Positions 8,997 through 17,682 of a stretch of 64,000 nucleotides of DNA are shown here, one piece after another. Source of the stretch: Bacteroidia bacterium (GTDB taxonomy: Bacteria; Bacteroidota; Bacteroidia; UBA4408); the NCBI GenBank assembly GCA_020845635.1, contig JADLFI010000003.1, positions 1 to 64,000 of the forward strand, in the 5' to 3' direction. Made by a program: the position numbers and the translations under genes. Positions within the stretch are counted from its first letter, which is position 1. Every line of letters begins with the position of its first letter. The notes below the pieces were generated by a model, which saw only the letters and a program-made list of their open reading frames with translations, had not been told where the DNA came from and ran no database searches.

Positions 8997-9389
8997 ATGA
9001 AAATTAATATTCTACTTATAGCTATGATTTTTAGTACATTCTGTTATGCACAAAGTGGAACAGCTGATGCAAAAATTCAAAATGCTTTATGCAAAGATTG
9101 GAAAATTGTTGCTTATGAAATGTTTGGTACTGTAAACCAACCGGAAGATAACGAAGCAAACGATCATATCCTCTTAAATAGTGATTTTACGTGTACTATT
9201 GTTGAACACGGGGTTACTACCAACGGAAAATGGTCAACCAACGCCTCATTATCATATTTTGCAGTGCTTCCCTCAAACTCAAAAACCCGCAGGGTATATA
9301 ACATCATACAGAATAACGGTAACGAAATGAAAGTAAATTATCAAGACTCTGTTTTAGTGAAAAGAATTTATCATTTAAAGGCAAAATAA
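8997..9389 (+). CDS. Small secreted lipocalin-like protein
   Basis: 130 residues with a clear signal peptide (INILLIAMIFSTFCYAQ). The mature part (CKDWKIVAYEMFG..., LLNSDFTCTIVEHGVTTNGKW, strands, then a final basic strand) has the alternating-strand pattern and 'W.i...' start seen in Bacteroidota lipocalin-like domain proteins. This is a fold guess, not a family match. Function unknown. It precedes a long gene-free region and has its own -7 promoter-like element. Confidence 0.65.
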   Translation: MKINILLIAMIFSTFCYAQSGTADAKIQNALCKDWKIVAYEMFGTVNQPEDNEANDHILLNSDFTCTIVEHGVTTNGKWSTNASLSYFAVLPSNSKTRRVYNIIQNNGNEMKVNYQDSVLVKRIYHLKAK

Positions 9390-10320
9390 ATTTTCATTTA
9401 ATTTCTTTTGGCTTCCATGTTATAGCACCTTATGGATTTTTTTCTTGTAGGGATATTCCTTTTATGAGTGTTGGCGTTCCAATTGATTTTACATTCCCAC
9501 CATATAGATTATTCCGTAAAATATTAATTATCTAAGATATTATTATTCCATTAATTCCCTATTTGAATGAATACCTATTATTCTTAACAGGTTTCAATCA
9601 ACAAGCAATTGAAGGATCCAACTTTTGGAGATTTATTTATAGTTTTTTGCTTTTCTTTTATTCTATTTACCAAACGTTCCAATTTGAGTAAAGTTTCTAT
9701 TTTCATCTATTCTGCCATGCTGTATTTATGATGAGGACAACACTGCGGTTTTCTGTTGTGAACAACTCTTACACCAACTTCTGAATCTGACAAGATAAGT
9801 GCTAATAAGGTTGTACATTTCAATAAATATACAATGAGAAATCTCTAAAAGTCAACAATATGTTTGTTGATACTTAATATGCCCCTGCGGAAGGCATCAA
9901 TTTTGAAAAAATGTACTTAAACTGCTTTAACCATTATTTTTTCAGATGGCTTAGACATCATAGCGAACAAGGTTCAGGAATAGGAAATAGCTTTGAATTG
10001 TGCATTAACCTTTGGCAATAGTATCCTACTATTATTTGAATTTCAGCCATTACTCCATTTATAGCACCATATAAAATATTATAACACGAAACTCCATATA
10101 AATGAGTTTATGCCATCTTCTCAACCGTTTAAAGCCCGGCAATTGTGCTGTAAGAATTAGTAATATTACTGGTTGAGCTATTTAACAATAGAATATTTAG
10201 AATAAAACGGATAAAACAGCTTATCATACTCAGGAATAATATTAGAAACACAATAAGTAATCAAATACTTATCCAATGTCTTAATCCTGATAGGTATAAA
10301 GTTTATTTCCGGTAGTCATA
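9390..10320. other. 931-bp gene-free region, probably holding gene remnants
   Basis: No ORF above 60 codons on either strand, which is unusual in this compact segment. On the minus strand I can read two adjacent short frames: one ending around 9708 (motif VGVRVVHNRKPQCCPHHKY) preceded by a hydrophobic stretch, and a 40-codon ORF from ATG 9706 that begins MKIETLLKLERLVNRIKEK. The second resembles the N-terminus of small Bacteroidota HTH regulators but stops early. No terminal inverted repeats or transposase motifs were noticed. The rest is featureless. Confidence 0.5.
9584..9706 (-). pseudogene. Possible truncated small HTH regulator remnant
   Basis: ATG at 9706, TAA at 9584-9586, 40 codons. 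The N-terminus (MKIETLLKLERLVNRIKEKQ) looks like the first helix of short Bacteroidota HTH proteins, after which the similarity is lost. No helix-turn-helix follows. It may equally be a chance ORF. No promoter element was identified. Confidence 0.2.
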
Positions 10321-11661
10321 TCAATTAGCTTTCAAGGGTACTTTTTTCTTATTATTTTGATATAAAATTAGAATAGCGCTAAAAAAGAAAGGTACAGCAG
10401 GAATTTTATAACGTACCAAAGCACCAAAGTTACTTGTGCTTAAACCAACCGAAAACGCAAATGAAATAGCAAATACCAAACTAAAAATTAGTAAGGGCTG
10501 TCCTCTAACCTGTTTATAGGCTTCTTTGAAACCCACTCGAAATAAAAAAACTATAAAAACAATTAAAATTATAGTGTTTTCCACAGCAGCAACCAACATC
10601 ACAATGTTTCTAGACTGCCACAACTGGGGGTAAAATAAACCGGCAAAAGTAGCAATTGGAGCTTTTCTTACTAAACTCCCGAAAGAACCATCAAATTCCC
10701 CAATATCAAAAGAGTTTCCTTCATAATAGTCCTTTTTAAGGTCTTGCTGGGTTACAATAGCCTTATCCACAATTTTATCTAATGACGAATAATCGCCAAA
10801 ACTGCTGGACAAAGAAGATAGTCCAAAATATCCAATTATACCAATAGCAGCAAAAATTACCGGAGTTATAAGAAATTTCACTATAGGATTAGTAATTACT
10901 CTAATTCTATCAAAGGAAAACCAAATTAAGGACCCCGGAACTAAAGCAATAAAAATATAGGGCTTAATGATAATTATAAGCCATGCAAAAAAAATCATGT
11001 AGAAAGTATTGCTTATAATATTATTACGTTTTATAAAAACATTATAAAAAGAATAGGTAAACCAACACACTGCCATAAGTGTAACATTATCTTTTAAAAC
11101 TCCTGACCCCCAAAACAAAACCGAAGGAACAAACAATATACTAATAGCCAATTGCTTAGTGTTTTCACGATATAACTCCGTAAATAATAAAAACAAACGC
11201 CATACTCCACTAAATGAAATGGCTGAAAATATGACAGAGGTAATTAGATAACTATCAAAACAAAAAAAGTTAACTATGTTAGTAATTCTAACTATGGTAA
11301 AAGCCTGAGGATCGAAAAAATACAAGGGCCAACCGGTGGCTGAGGTAAAATATGAATAAGTTTGGAGGGTTAAATTTTTATCGCTTGACATAATTTCGAG
11401 ATACCTCCAAAAGTTGATTTTACGTAATTTTTCTAAAACCAAAGCACTCTCATAATACCCAATAGTATCACCCCCTTTATAATAAAGGGTGTAAACAAGG
11501 GCTAATGCTATACCTCCTAAAATTTTAACAAATAAGCCGCTTAAAAAATATTTATAGCTTGGATTTCTATTAATGTTTTTACTCATTATGCTTTGCCCGA
11601 TAAGATATATAATGGCAAGATAAAAGGGTAACAGAATAAAATCTGCAAAACTTAATAGCAT
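10321..11661 (-). CDS. Polytopic membrane protein, probably in polysaccharide assembly
   Basis: A 446-residue integral membrane protein with roughly ten hydrophobic segments. Between the second and third is a polar loop with YYKGGDTIGYYESA, and a larger loop near residues 285-330 (DYSSLDKIVDKAIVTQ...). The C-terminal FGALVRYKIPAVPFFFSAIL is reminiscent of O-antigen polymerase-like and GT-C-type proteins, but no defining catalytic motif is visible. It is divergently transcribed from a GT4 glycosyltransferase 54 bp away, which favours a role in glycan export or polymerisation. I cannot name the family. Confidence 0.65.
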   Translation of the reverse strand: MLLSFADFILLPFYLAIIYLIGQSIMSKNINRNPSYKYFLSGLFVKILGGIALALVYTLYYKGGDTIGYYESALVLEKLRKINFWRYLEIMSSDKNLTLQTYSYFTSATGWPLYFFDPQAFTIVRITNIVNFFCFDSYLITSVIFSAISFSGVWRLFLLFTELYRENTKQLAISILFVPSVLFWGSGVLKDNVTLMAVCWFTYSFYNVFIKRNNIISNTFYMIFFAWLIIIIKPYIFIALVPGSLIWFSFDRIRVITNPIVKFLITPVIFAAIGIIGYFGLSSLSSSFGDYSSLDKIVDKAIVTQQDLKKDYYEGNSFDIGEFDGSFGSLVRKAPIATFAGLFYPQLWQSRNIVMLVAAVENTIILIVFIVFLFRVGFKEAYKQVRGQPLLIFSLVFAISFAFSVGLSTSNFGALVRYKIPAVPFFFSAILILYQNNKKKVPLKAN

Positions 11662-11682
11662 ATTTTAGATTGATTTTTTTTT

Positions 11683-11690
11683 CAAAGGTA
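11683..11690 (-). promoter_or_regulatory. Minus-strand -7 element (TACCTTTG)
   Basis: The plus strand reads CAAAGGTA, i.e. TACCTTTG on the minus strand, about 22 bp upstream of the ATG at 11661. No well-spaced -33 TTG. Confidence 0.5.
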
Positions 11691-11715
11691 AAACAAATAG
11701 CTTAACATTGTTGCA

Positions 11716-12978
11716 ATGAAAAAATATAATATCATCTATATTTCCTATGATGGAATGACCGATCCATTGGGTCAATCACAGGTTTTACCGTATCTAAAAG
11801 GTTTATCAGCTTTTAATTTTGCTATAGATTTAATCAGTTTTGAAAAAGAAAACAGGTTTATTGAAAAAAAATCTATCATAGAAAATTACATTAAAGGTTC
11901 AATCATACATTGGCATCCCTTAAAGTATCATCAAAAACCTTCAGTATTCTCAACCCTATACGATATTTGGGTAATGAATAAAGAAGTCAAACGCATCGTA
12001 AAACAGCGTGATGTTTCATTAATCCATTGTAGAAGTTATATTACCTCATTAGTAGGATTAGGTTTTAAGTTAAAATATAAAATTCCATTTATTTTTGACA
12101 TGCGCGGGTTCTGGGCAGATGAGCGCGTGGATGGTAAAATATGGGATTTAAGGAATCCTTTATTCAAAAGTATTTATAACTATTTTAAAAGAAAAGAAAA
12201 ACAATTTATCGTTCACAGCGATTACATAATTAGCCTTACCCATAATGCAAAAAATGAAATATTAAGTTGGAAATTTGAACATCTTTTTACTCCAAAAATT
12301 CAGGTAATTCCGTGTTGTGCCGATTTTAATCATTTTAATACTGAAAATATTAACACCGAAAAATTAAATCAATACCGAGAAAAGCTTGGACTTTCACTGA
12401 ATGATTTTGTAATTTCATACATAGGCTCATTGGGAACGTGGTATATGATTGATGAAATGATGGAATTTTACAGTATTGCCAATAAAAAAATTAAAGATTG
12501 CAAGTTTTTAATCCTAACAACCGATAATCCTGAAATTGCCTATAAGGCTGCACAAAAATTTAATATTGATAAAAATTCCATAATACTTAAAAAAGCCGAC
12601 CGTAATGATATGCCATATTATATTGCATTGAGCAGTTTCTCTATGTTTTTTATAAAACCGGCTTTTTCTAAGAAAGCCTCCTCCCCTACCAAATTAGCCG
12701 AAATATTGGGTATGGGTATCCCGGTAATTTGTAATGCTTTTGTGGGCGATGTTGAAGAAATTATTACCAAGAATAAAGTAGGTTTTGCCATTCGTGACTT
12801 TTCATCCAATGCATACCGGGAAGCTATTGACAATATGCTAAGTTTTTTACCTGCTCCAAAAAATAAAATAATTGAAGCTGCGCATCATTATGCTTCGCTT
12901 AATGATGGGGTAAAAAAATATTATGAAGTGTACGCTGAGGTATTAAACATCAGGAATGATGATACGACTCACCCTTAA
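11716..12978 (+). CDS. Family 4 glycosyltransferase
   Basis: A 420-residue GT-B fold enzyme transferring a sugar from a nucleotide donor, likely to a surface glycan. The N-terminal domain opens with IIYISYDGMTDPLGQSQVLP, a start typical of one Bacteroidota GT4 group. The C-terminal domain has the linker FVISYIGSLGTWY and the donor-site region KASSPTKLAEILGMGIPVI followed by GDVEEII, where the Glu-x7-Glu-like pair binds nucleotide sugar. No signal peptide; expected at the cytoplasmic face of the membrane. Its 3' end overlaps the converging rlmH gene by 29 bp. Donor and acceptor unknown. Confidence 0.88.
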   Translation: MKKYNIIYISYDGMTDPLGQSQVLPYLKGLSAFNFAIDLISFEKENRFIEKKSIIENYIKGSIIHWHPLKYHQKPSVFSTLYDIWVMNKEVKRIVKQRDVSLIHCRSYITSLVGLGFKLKYKIPFIFDMRGFWADERVDGKIWDLRNPLFKSIYNYFKRKEKQFIVHSDYIISLTHNAKNEILSWKFEHLFTPKIQVIPCCADFNHFNTENINTEKLNQYREKLGLSLNDFVISYIGSLGTWYMIDEMMEFYSIANKKIKDCKFLILTTDNPEIAYKAAQKFNIDKNSIILKKADRNDMPYYIALSSFSMFFIKPAFSKKASSPTKLAEILGMGIPVICNAFVGDVEEIITKNKVGFAIRDFSSNAYREAIDNMLSFLPAPKNKIIEAAHHYASLNDGVKKYYEVYAEVLNIRNDDTTHP

Positions 12979-13423
12979 TAATTGTAAATGCACGATAAAT
13001 TTGTTCTACGAAGAACAATCTAACCATTTGATGTGAGAAAGTAAGTTTAGATAAAGACAATGTATAGTCGGCACGTTTATATAATTCATCACTAAAGCCA
13101 TAAGCCCCACCAATGACAAACACCAAGCGTTTGGTTGACTTCAATAAATGATTTTCTAGGTAAGCCGCAAAGTTAACAGAGCTAAGTTCTTTTCCTTGTT
13201 CATCTAAAAGTACAACAAAGTCATTGTTCTCAATTTTAGATATTAATAAATCAGAATCTTGTTTTTTTATTTGTTGAATATTATTCTGGCTATTGGTTTT
13301 TCCGGGATTGATCGTAATAATTTCAAAATTAGAATAATGGTTTATTCTTTTTGTATATTTATTTATTCCTTCCAACAAGTAATTTTCGGTTGTTTTCCCT
13401 ATTTGAAGTAATATTATTTTCAT
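12950..13423 (-). CDS. rlmH: 23S rRNA (pseudouridine1915-N3)-methyltransferase RlmH
   Basis: SPOUT methyltransferase that methylates pseudouridine 1915 in helix 69 of 23S rRNA, using S-adenosylmethionine. The 157 residues show the full family pattern: start MKIILLQIGKT, VLLDEQGKELSS, the SAM-binding knot FVIGGAYGFSDELYKRAD, then LSLSKLTFSHQMVRLFFVEQ and the conserved C-terminal KGESYHH. Length is normal. The C-terminal coding end overlaps the convergent glycosyltransferase gene. Confidence 0.95.
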   Translation of the reverse strand: MKIILLQIGKTTENYLLEGINKYTKRINHYSNFEIITINPGKTNSQNNIQQIKKQDSDLLISKIENNDFVVLLDEQGKELSSVNFAAYLENHLLKSTKRLVFVIGGAYGFSDELYKRADYTLSLSKLTFSHQMVRLFFVEQIYRAFTIIKGESYHHS

Positions 13424-13471
13424 GATTTATCTTTAAATATGAAGCGAGAAAAATATATACTCTTATTTTTT

Positions 13472-13479
13472 TAAATTTG
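13472..13479 (+). promoter_or_regulatory. Bacteroidota -7 element (TAAATTTG)
   Basis: TAAATTTG lies about 40 bp upstream of the cobalamin adenosyltransferase ATG at 13519. The whole upstream gap is only 95 bp, too short for a cobalamin riboswitch. Confidence 0.5.
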
Positions 13480-13518
13480 TTGCAACAATACAAATATTAA
13501 ATTCTAAAATAAAAAATA

Positions 13519-14067
13519 ATGAAAATATATACCAAAACCGGGGATAAGGGTCAGACTTCTTTAATAGGTGGAACGAGAGTCCCAAAATATCATTTACGCA
13601 TTGAATCGTATGGTACTGTTGATGAGTTAAATTCATGGGTAGGTTTAATTAAAGACCAGATGAGTGATGAAGAATCAGTAAATATATTGAGTGAAATACA
13701 AGACAGATTATTTACGATTGGCTCTAATTTGGCTTCAGACCCCGAAAGAAGTAAGATGAAGATACCCGATTTACACGAATATGATGTTGAATTATTAGAA
13801 AAACATATTGATAAAATGAATGAGGTACTGCCTGTTATGCGTTCGTTTATTTTACCCGGAGGGCATACTACCATCAGCTATTGCCACATAGCCCGCTGTG
13901 TGTGCCGAAGAGCCGAAAGAAATGTGATTAAACTCAATGAGGAAAGTTTTGTAAATGATATTATTGTTAAATACCTGAATCGTTTGAGTGATTTTCTGTT
14001 TGTATTATCGCGCTACAACGGCCACTTATTGAAGGTTAGCGATATTCCATGGAAAGCCAGAATGTAA
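13519..14067 (+). CDS. PduO-type cob(I)alamin adenosyltransferase
   Basis: ATP:corrinoid adenosyltransferase that makes coenzyme B12 from cob(I)alamin. Family landmarks are present: YTKTGDKGQTSLIGGTRV at the N-terminus (ATP-binding), RIESYGTVDELNSWVG, FTIGSNLASD, LPGG and ARCVCRRAERNV near the C-terminus. 182 residues is normal for PduO/MMAB-like enzymes. No corrinoid biosynthesis genes are nearby, so it more likely serves salvage for a B12-dependent enzyme elsewhere, such as methylmalonyl-CoA mutase (inference). It converges on the 7TM-HD gene with a 17-bp gap. Confidence 0.92.
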   Translation: MKIYTKTGDKGQTSLIGGTRVPKYHLRIESYGTVDELNSWVGLIKDQMSDEESVNILSEIQDRLFTIGSNLASDPERSKMKIPDLHEYDVELLEKHIDKMNEVLPVMRSFILPGGHTTISYCHIARCVCRRAERNVIKLNEESFVNDIIVKYLNRLSDFLFVLSRYNGHLLKVSDIPWKARM

Positions 14068-14084
14068 AGAAGTTGGCTTATACC

Positions 14085-16154
14085 TTATTGCGGGTACTCT
14101 ATTCTTAGGTGATAAATGTTGCTTAATTTTTTCTTGAAAATACGTTTAATAACTGTAATATTTTTAAAAGTTACATCAGCATTGGCAAACTGTCCCTGAG
14201 CTATTTGTGAGTCAATAATTCTGTCCACTAATTTATCTAAACTTTGGGCATCATAATGCTTCAAGCTTCGTGATGCCGCCTCCACCGAGTCGGCCATCAT
14301 TAATACCGCTGTTTCTTTGCTGAAAGGTATTGGACCGGGATATTGAAAAACACTAACATCGATCTCCTCATCAGGAAAATTTTTAAGAAACGATTGATAA
14401 AAGTATTGTGCTTTAGTAGTACCATGATGGGTTCTTATGAAGTCAATAATCTGGTCGGGCAAATTATTTTCTTTGGCTATTTCAATCCCTTTGTTTACAT
14501 GGCCTGTAATAATAGCCGCGCTCTCTTCAAAACTTAACTCATTATGCGGGTTAACCTCTGATGACTGGTTTTCGATAAAATACAGGGGCATTTCCATTTT
14601 TCCAATATCGTGATACAAAGCACCTGTACGAATTAACAGTGAGGAGCCGCCAATAGCAATAATAGCCTCTTCGGCTAAATTAGCCACCTGTAATGAGTGT
14701 TGAAAAGTTCCAGGGGCTTTTAATGCCAATGCTCGTAAAAGCGGTGAGTTAATATCGCTTAACTCCATTAATGTTACTTCAGAAACAAAACCAAATATTT
14801 TCTCGAAAATAAAAATTCCGGGATATACAAAAAGTACAGAGGCTGCACTTACTCCAAACCACTGAATAGTTATCCAATTGATATTTCTAAACGAGCCGTC
14901 AACCATCACGGAGAAAGATAAAAAGGCAAGACAGTAGGAAAGAAATATAATCCCCACAGTAATAAACAACCTTGAGCGATGGTACATATCAATAATACTG
15001 AACACAGCAATAAATCCGGCAATAATTTGTATAAAGGCAAATTCATAAGGATTAGGCGCAACCATGGCTATGATGAGCGAAATAGCCAAGTGCATAAACA
15101 AAGCAACTCTTGTGGAAAAGAAAGAGCGTACCAAAACAGGGAAAAAACAATATGGTAAAATATATATACTGGTAATTTTAAAACGTAAGGCTATTCCGGT
15201 AATGGTAGCGGCCAGCACAATATTCAGCAAAATAAATATTAACACCCTATTATCGGCCAGCAAGTCTTTTCGGAACAAGGCCAAAAAAATAATCATTAAG
15301 GATATGCTTAATGCAACCATTACAAACTGTCCTCCAACAATGTAATATAAATTAGAATTTCCTCCGGTTTGACTTAAATACTCGGCCTTCAAAGATTCCA
15401 AAACTTTATATTTTTCGGAATCCACAATTTCTCCTCTCGAAATTATTCTCTGCCCTTTTTGCTTCATATCACGGGTCAAAGAAATATTGTCTAACTGTTC
15501 TTTTTGTGCTTTTGACGTTGTTAGTGGATCAAAAACAATATTATGTTGCAATAAACTTTCGAAAACATGAAAAATTAATTTTGAGTGAATATCCGGTTGA
15601 TGGGAAATTCTTTCTTTAAGCAATACAAAAGCGCTGTTAATGGTAAGCAAACTATTCAGTTCTGTTTCCTCAGCTATATGGTTGTTTAATACATAAATAG
15701 TATATCCTTCGGGTCTGTTATCAATTAAATTGTTAGTTTCAATAATTCCCGATTTATAAATTTCGCTCAATAAGGATTGTGCAAATTCTTTATTTATTTT
15801 ATAGCTTTTGTTTTTAGGCAAAATACCCATATTAGCAGCATCTTCATCAAACACTCTTGGAAATTCTTTTTCAATACGAGCATATACCGATGGGTCAACT
15901 TTAAAATATGGTTTGCTGTTATTAATAAGTTCGTTTTGTTCTTGTTTAATTTCCTCGTCAGATTTATTAATCCCAAAATCAAAAGGGGCTATTAAATCTT
16001 CGTGTAACCAAGGCTTGTTTTTTTGATAATTGTACTTAAAACTTATATTTTTCGGGAAAACATATACAATAAAAGAAACACTGATTATTACAAGAAAAAT
16101 TTTATAAAATACATCGTGTTTGGTGGCTATATATTCTTTAAATTTATTAAGCAT
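14085..16154 (-). CDS. 7TM-HD phosphodiesterase, PgpH-type (c-di-AMP hydrolase)
   Basis: Membrane protein of 689 residues with the PgpH architecture: an N-terminal membrane anchor (FLVIISVSFIVYVFP), an extracytoplasmic 7TMR-HDED domain, a bundle of about seven transmembrane helices (residues ~265-460) and a cytoplasmic HD domain. Metal-ligand motifs are visible: HSLQVANLAEEA, YHDIGKMEMP, then IITGHVNKG, RTHHGT and MADSVEAASRS. Characterised PgpH proteins cleave cyclic di-AMP. A YbbR/CdaR-like gene at 61.5 kb gives indirect support for c-di-AMP signalling in this organism. It is divergent from the thiolase gene. Confidence 0.88.
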   Translation of the reverse strand: MLNKFKEYIATKHDVFYKIFLVIISVSFIVYVFPKNISFKYNYQKNKPWLHEDLIAPFDFGINKSDEEIKQEQNELINNSKPYFKVDPSVYARIEKEFPRVFDEDAANMGILPKNKSYKINKEFAQSLLSEIYKSGIIETNNLIDNRPEGYTIYVLNNHIAEETELNSLLTINSAFVLLKERISHQPDIHSKLIFHVFESLLQHNIVFDPLTTSKAQKEQLDNISLTRDMKQKGQRIISRGEIVDSEKYKVLESLKAEYLSQTGGNSNLYYIVGGQFVMVALSISLMIIFLALFRKDLLADNRVLIFILLNIVLAATITGIALRFKITSIYILPYCFFPVLVRSFFSTRVALFMHLAISLIIAMVAPNPYEFAFIQIIAGFIAVFSIIDMYHRSRLFITVGIIFLSYCLAFLSFSVMVDGSFRNINWITIQWFGVSAASVLFVYPGIFIFEKIFGFVSEVTLMELSDINSPLLRALALKAPGTFQHSLQVANLAEEAIIAIGGSSLLIRTGALYHDIGKMEMPLYFIENQSSEVNPHNELSFEESAAIITGHVNKGIEIAKENNLPDQIIDFIRTHHGTTKAQYFYQSFLKNFPDEEIDVSVFQYPGPIPFSKETAVLMMADSVEAASRSLKHYDAQSLDKLVDRIIDSQIAQGQFANADVTFKNITVIKRIFKKKLSNIYHLRIEYPQ

Positions 16155-16182
16155 ATTAATTATTATACATCAGTGTAATTTG

Positions 16183-16190
16183 CAAATTTA
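16183..16190 (-). promoter_or_regulatory. Minus-strand -7 element (TAAATTTG)
   Basis: The plus strand reads CAAATTTA; on the minus strand TAAATTTG lies about 29 bp upstream of the 7TM-HD gene's ATG at 16154. Confidence 0.5.
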
Positions 16191-16366
16191 GCTTAAAAAA
16201 GTGAGCTAATATGAAACAATTAAAATTTTTAAAATAAAAATCAAAGGTTTAGGCTTTACAAAAAAACTTATCTCTATTATAAATTTCAATCCTTTTAAAG
16301 TTGAATAATGACAAATCAAGATTATTAACTTATAAAACATTGCATTTTGCCATTAAATTAAATAGA

Positions 16367-16397
16367 TTGAATTTTTGTATTATTATACCTAAATTTG
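16367..16397 (+). promoter_or_regulatory. Promoter of the thiolase gene (-33 TTG, -7 TAAATTTG)
   Basis: TTG at 16367-16369, 20-bp spacer, then TAAATTTG at 16390-16397, 30 bp upstream of the ATG. Both boxes and the spacing fit the Bacteroidota pattern. Confidence 0.65.
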
Positions 16398-16427
16398 CGC
16401 CACAATAAAAATAATATATTATAAATT

Positions 16428-17606
16428 ATGAATGAAGTTTATATAGTATCTGCTGCCCGTACTGCCATAGGTGGATTTGGTGGAGGCTTATCATCAGTAT
16501 CTGCAACCAAATTAGGTGCTGCAAGTATTAAAGGTGCACTCGAAAAAATTAATCTTAAACCCGAAGAAGTACAGGAAGTGTATATGGGTTGCGTAATTCA
16601 AGGAAATTTAGGCCAGGCTCCGGCTCGTCAAGCAGCAAAATTTGCCGGCCTTCCCGACAATGTAATATGCACCACCGTTAACAAAGTTTGTGCCTCAGGA
16701 ATGAAAGCAGTAACCTTAGCCGCTCAAACTATTATGCTTGGGCAGCAAGATGTTGTTGTAGCCGGAGGCATGGAAAATATGAGTCAGGCTCCTTACTATT
16801 TAGAACAGGCTCGTTATGGTTACAAATTCGGGAATGGTACTTTAATAGATTCTATTTCTAAAGATGGCTTAACAGATGTTTATCATAATTACGCTATGGG
16901 TGTAGCTGCTGAGCTTTGTGCCAGCGAATGTAAAATTAGCCGTGAAGAACAGGATGCTTTTGCTGTTGAATCGTACAAAAGAAGCGCAAAAGCATGGAGT
17001 GAAGGCAAGTTTGACAATGAAATAGTGCCTGTTGAAATACCTCAAAAGAAAGGCGACCCTATTATTGTTAAACATGACGAAGAATATAAAAACGTTAAGT
17101 TTGAGAAAATACCTAGTTTAAATCCTGTTTTTAAAAAAGACGGAACAGTAACTGCTGCCAATGCTTCTACCATTAATGATGGGGCTTCGGCACTGGTGTT
17201 AATGAGCAAGCAAAAAATGGAACAATTAGGATTAAAGCCATTAGCTAAAATTTTGAGTTTTGCCGATGCTGAGCAAGCGCCTGAGTGGTTTACTACTTCG
17301 CCTAGCAAAGCTATTCCGGCTGCTTTGGCCAAAATTGGCAAAACAGTTGCCGATGTTGATTATTTTGAAATTAATGAAGCTTTCTCCGTGGTAAGTTTAG
17401 TTAATAACAAAGAAATGAAAATAGATCCAGCAAAAGTTAATGTTAACGGTGGGGCTGTATCTTTAGGACATCCGCTTGGTTCATCAGGTTCAAGAATTTT
17501 GGTTACTTTAGTAAATGTTTTACATCAAAATAATGCAAAAATAGGTGTGGCCGGTATTTGTAACGGTGGTGGTGGCGCTACGGCTGTTGTTATTGAAAAA
17601 TGCTAA
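16428..17606 (+). CDS. Acetyl-CoA C-acyltransferase (thiolase)
   Basis: Thiolase that condenses or cleaves acetyl/acyl-CoA in the cytoplasm. The nucleophile is Cys88 in NKVCASGMKA. The C-terminal signatures are EINEAFSVV (canonical NEAFA, here Ser after Phe), GGAVSLGHPLGSSGSR with the catalytic His, and GICNGGGGATAVVIE with the second Cys. 392 residues is the standard length. It stands alone with a good promoter upstream and a perfect palindrome just after its stop. The biosynthetic (acetoacetyl-CoA) or degradative role cannot be told apart by sequence alone; no hydroxyacyl-CoA dehydrogenase is adjacent. Confidence 0.93.
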   Translation: MNEVYIVSAARTAIGGFGGGLSSVSATKLGAASIKGALEKINLKPEEVQEVYMGCVIQGNLGQAPARQAAKFAGLPDNVICTTVNKVCASGMKAVTLAAQTIMLGQQDVVVAGGMENMSQAPYYLEQARYGYKFGNGTLIDSISKDGLTDVYHNYAMGVAAELCASECKISREEQDAFAVESYKRSAKAWSEGKFDNEIVPVEIPQKKGDPIIVKHDEEYKNVKFEKIPSLNPVFKKDGTVTAANASTINDGASALVLMSKQKMEQLGLKPLAKILSFADAEQAPEWFTTSPSKAIPAALAKIGKTVADVDYFEINEAFSVVSLVNNKEMKIDPAKVNVNGGAVSLGHPLGSSGSRILVTLVNVLHQNNAKIGVAGICNGGGGATAVVIEKC

Positions 17607-17620
17607 TCAATATTAATAAT

Positions 17621-17652
17621 GGTATAAAAACTGTTTAAACAGTTTTTATACC
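17621..17652 (+). terminator. 32-bp perfect palindrome after the thiolase gene
   Basis: GGTATAAAAACTG and its exact complement flank a central TTTAAA. It can form a long hairpin in either strand but no T-run follows, so the terminator call is tentative; transcript stabilisation or protein binding are alternatives. Confidence 0.45.
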
Positions 17653-17682
17653 CTGTTACCAAACAATAATTACTATTCAATC

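Noticed and set aside
13424..13518. Possible cobalamin riboswitch before the adenosyltransferase
   Set aside because: The gap is only 95 bp with the -7 element 40 bp from the ATG, too short for a B12 aptamer, and no B12-box-like sequence was seen.
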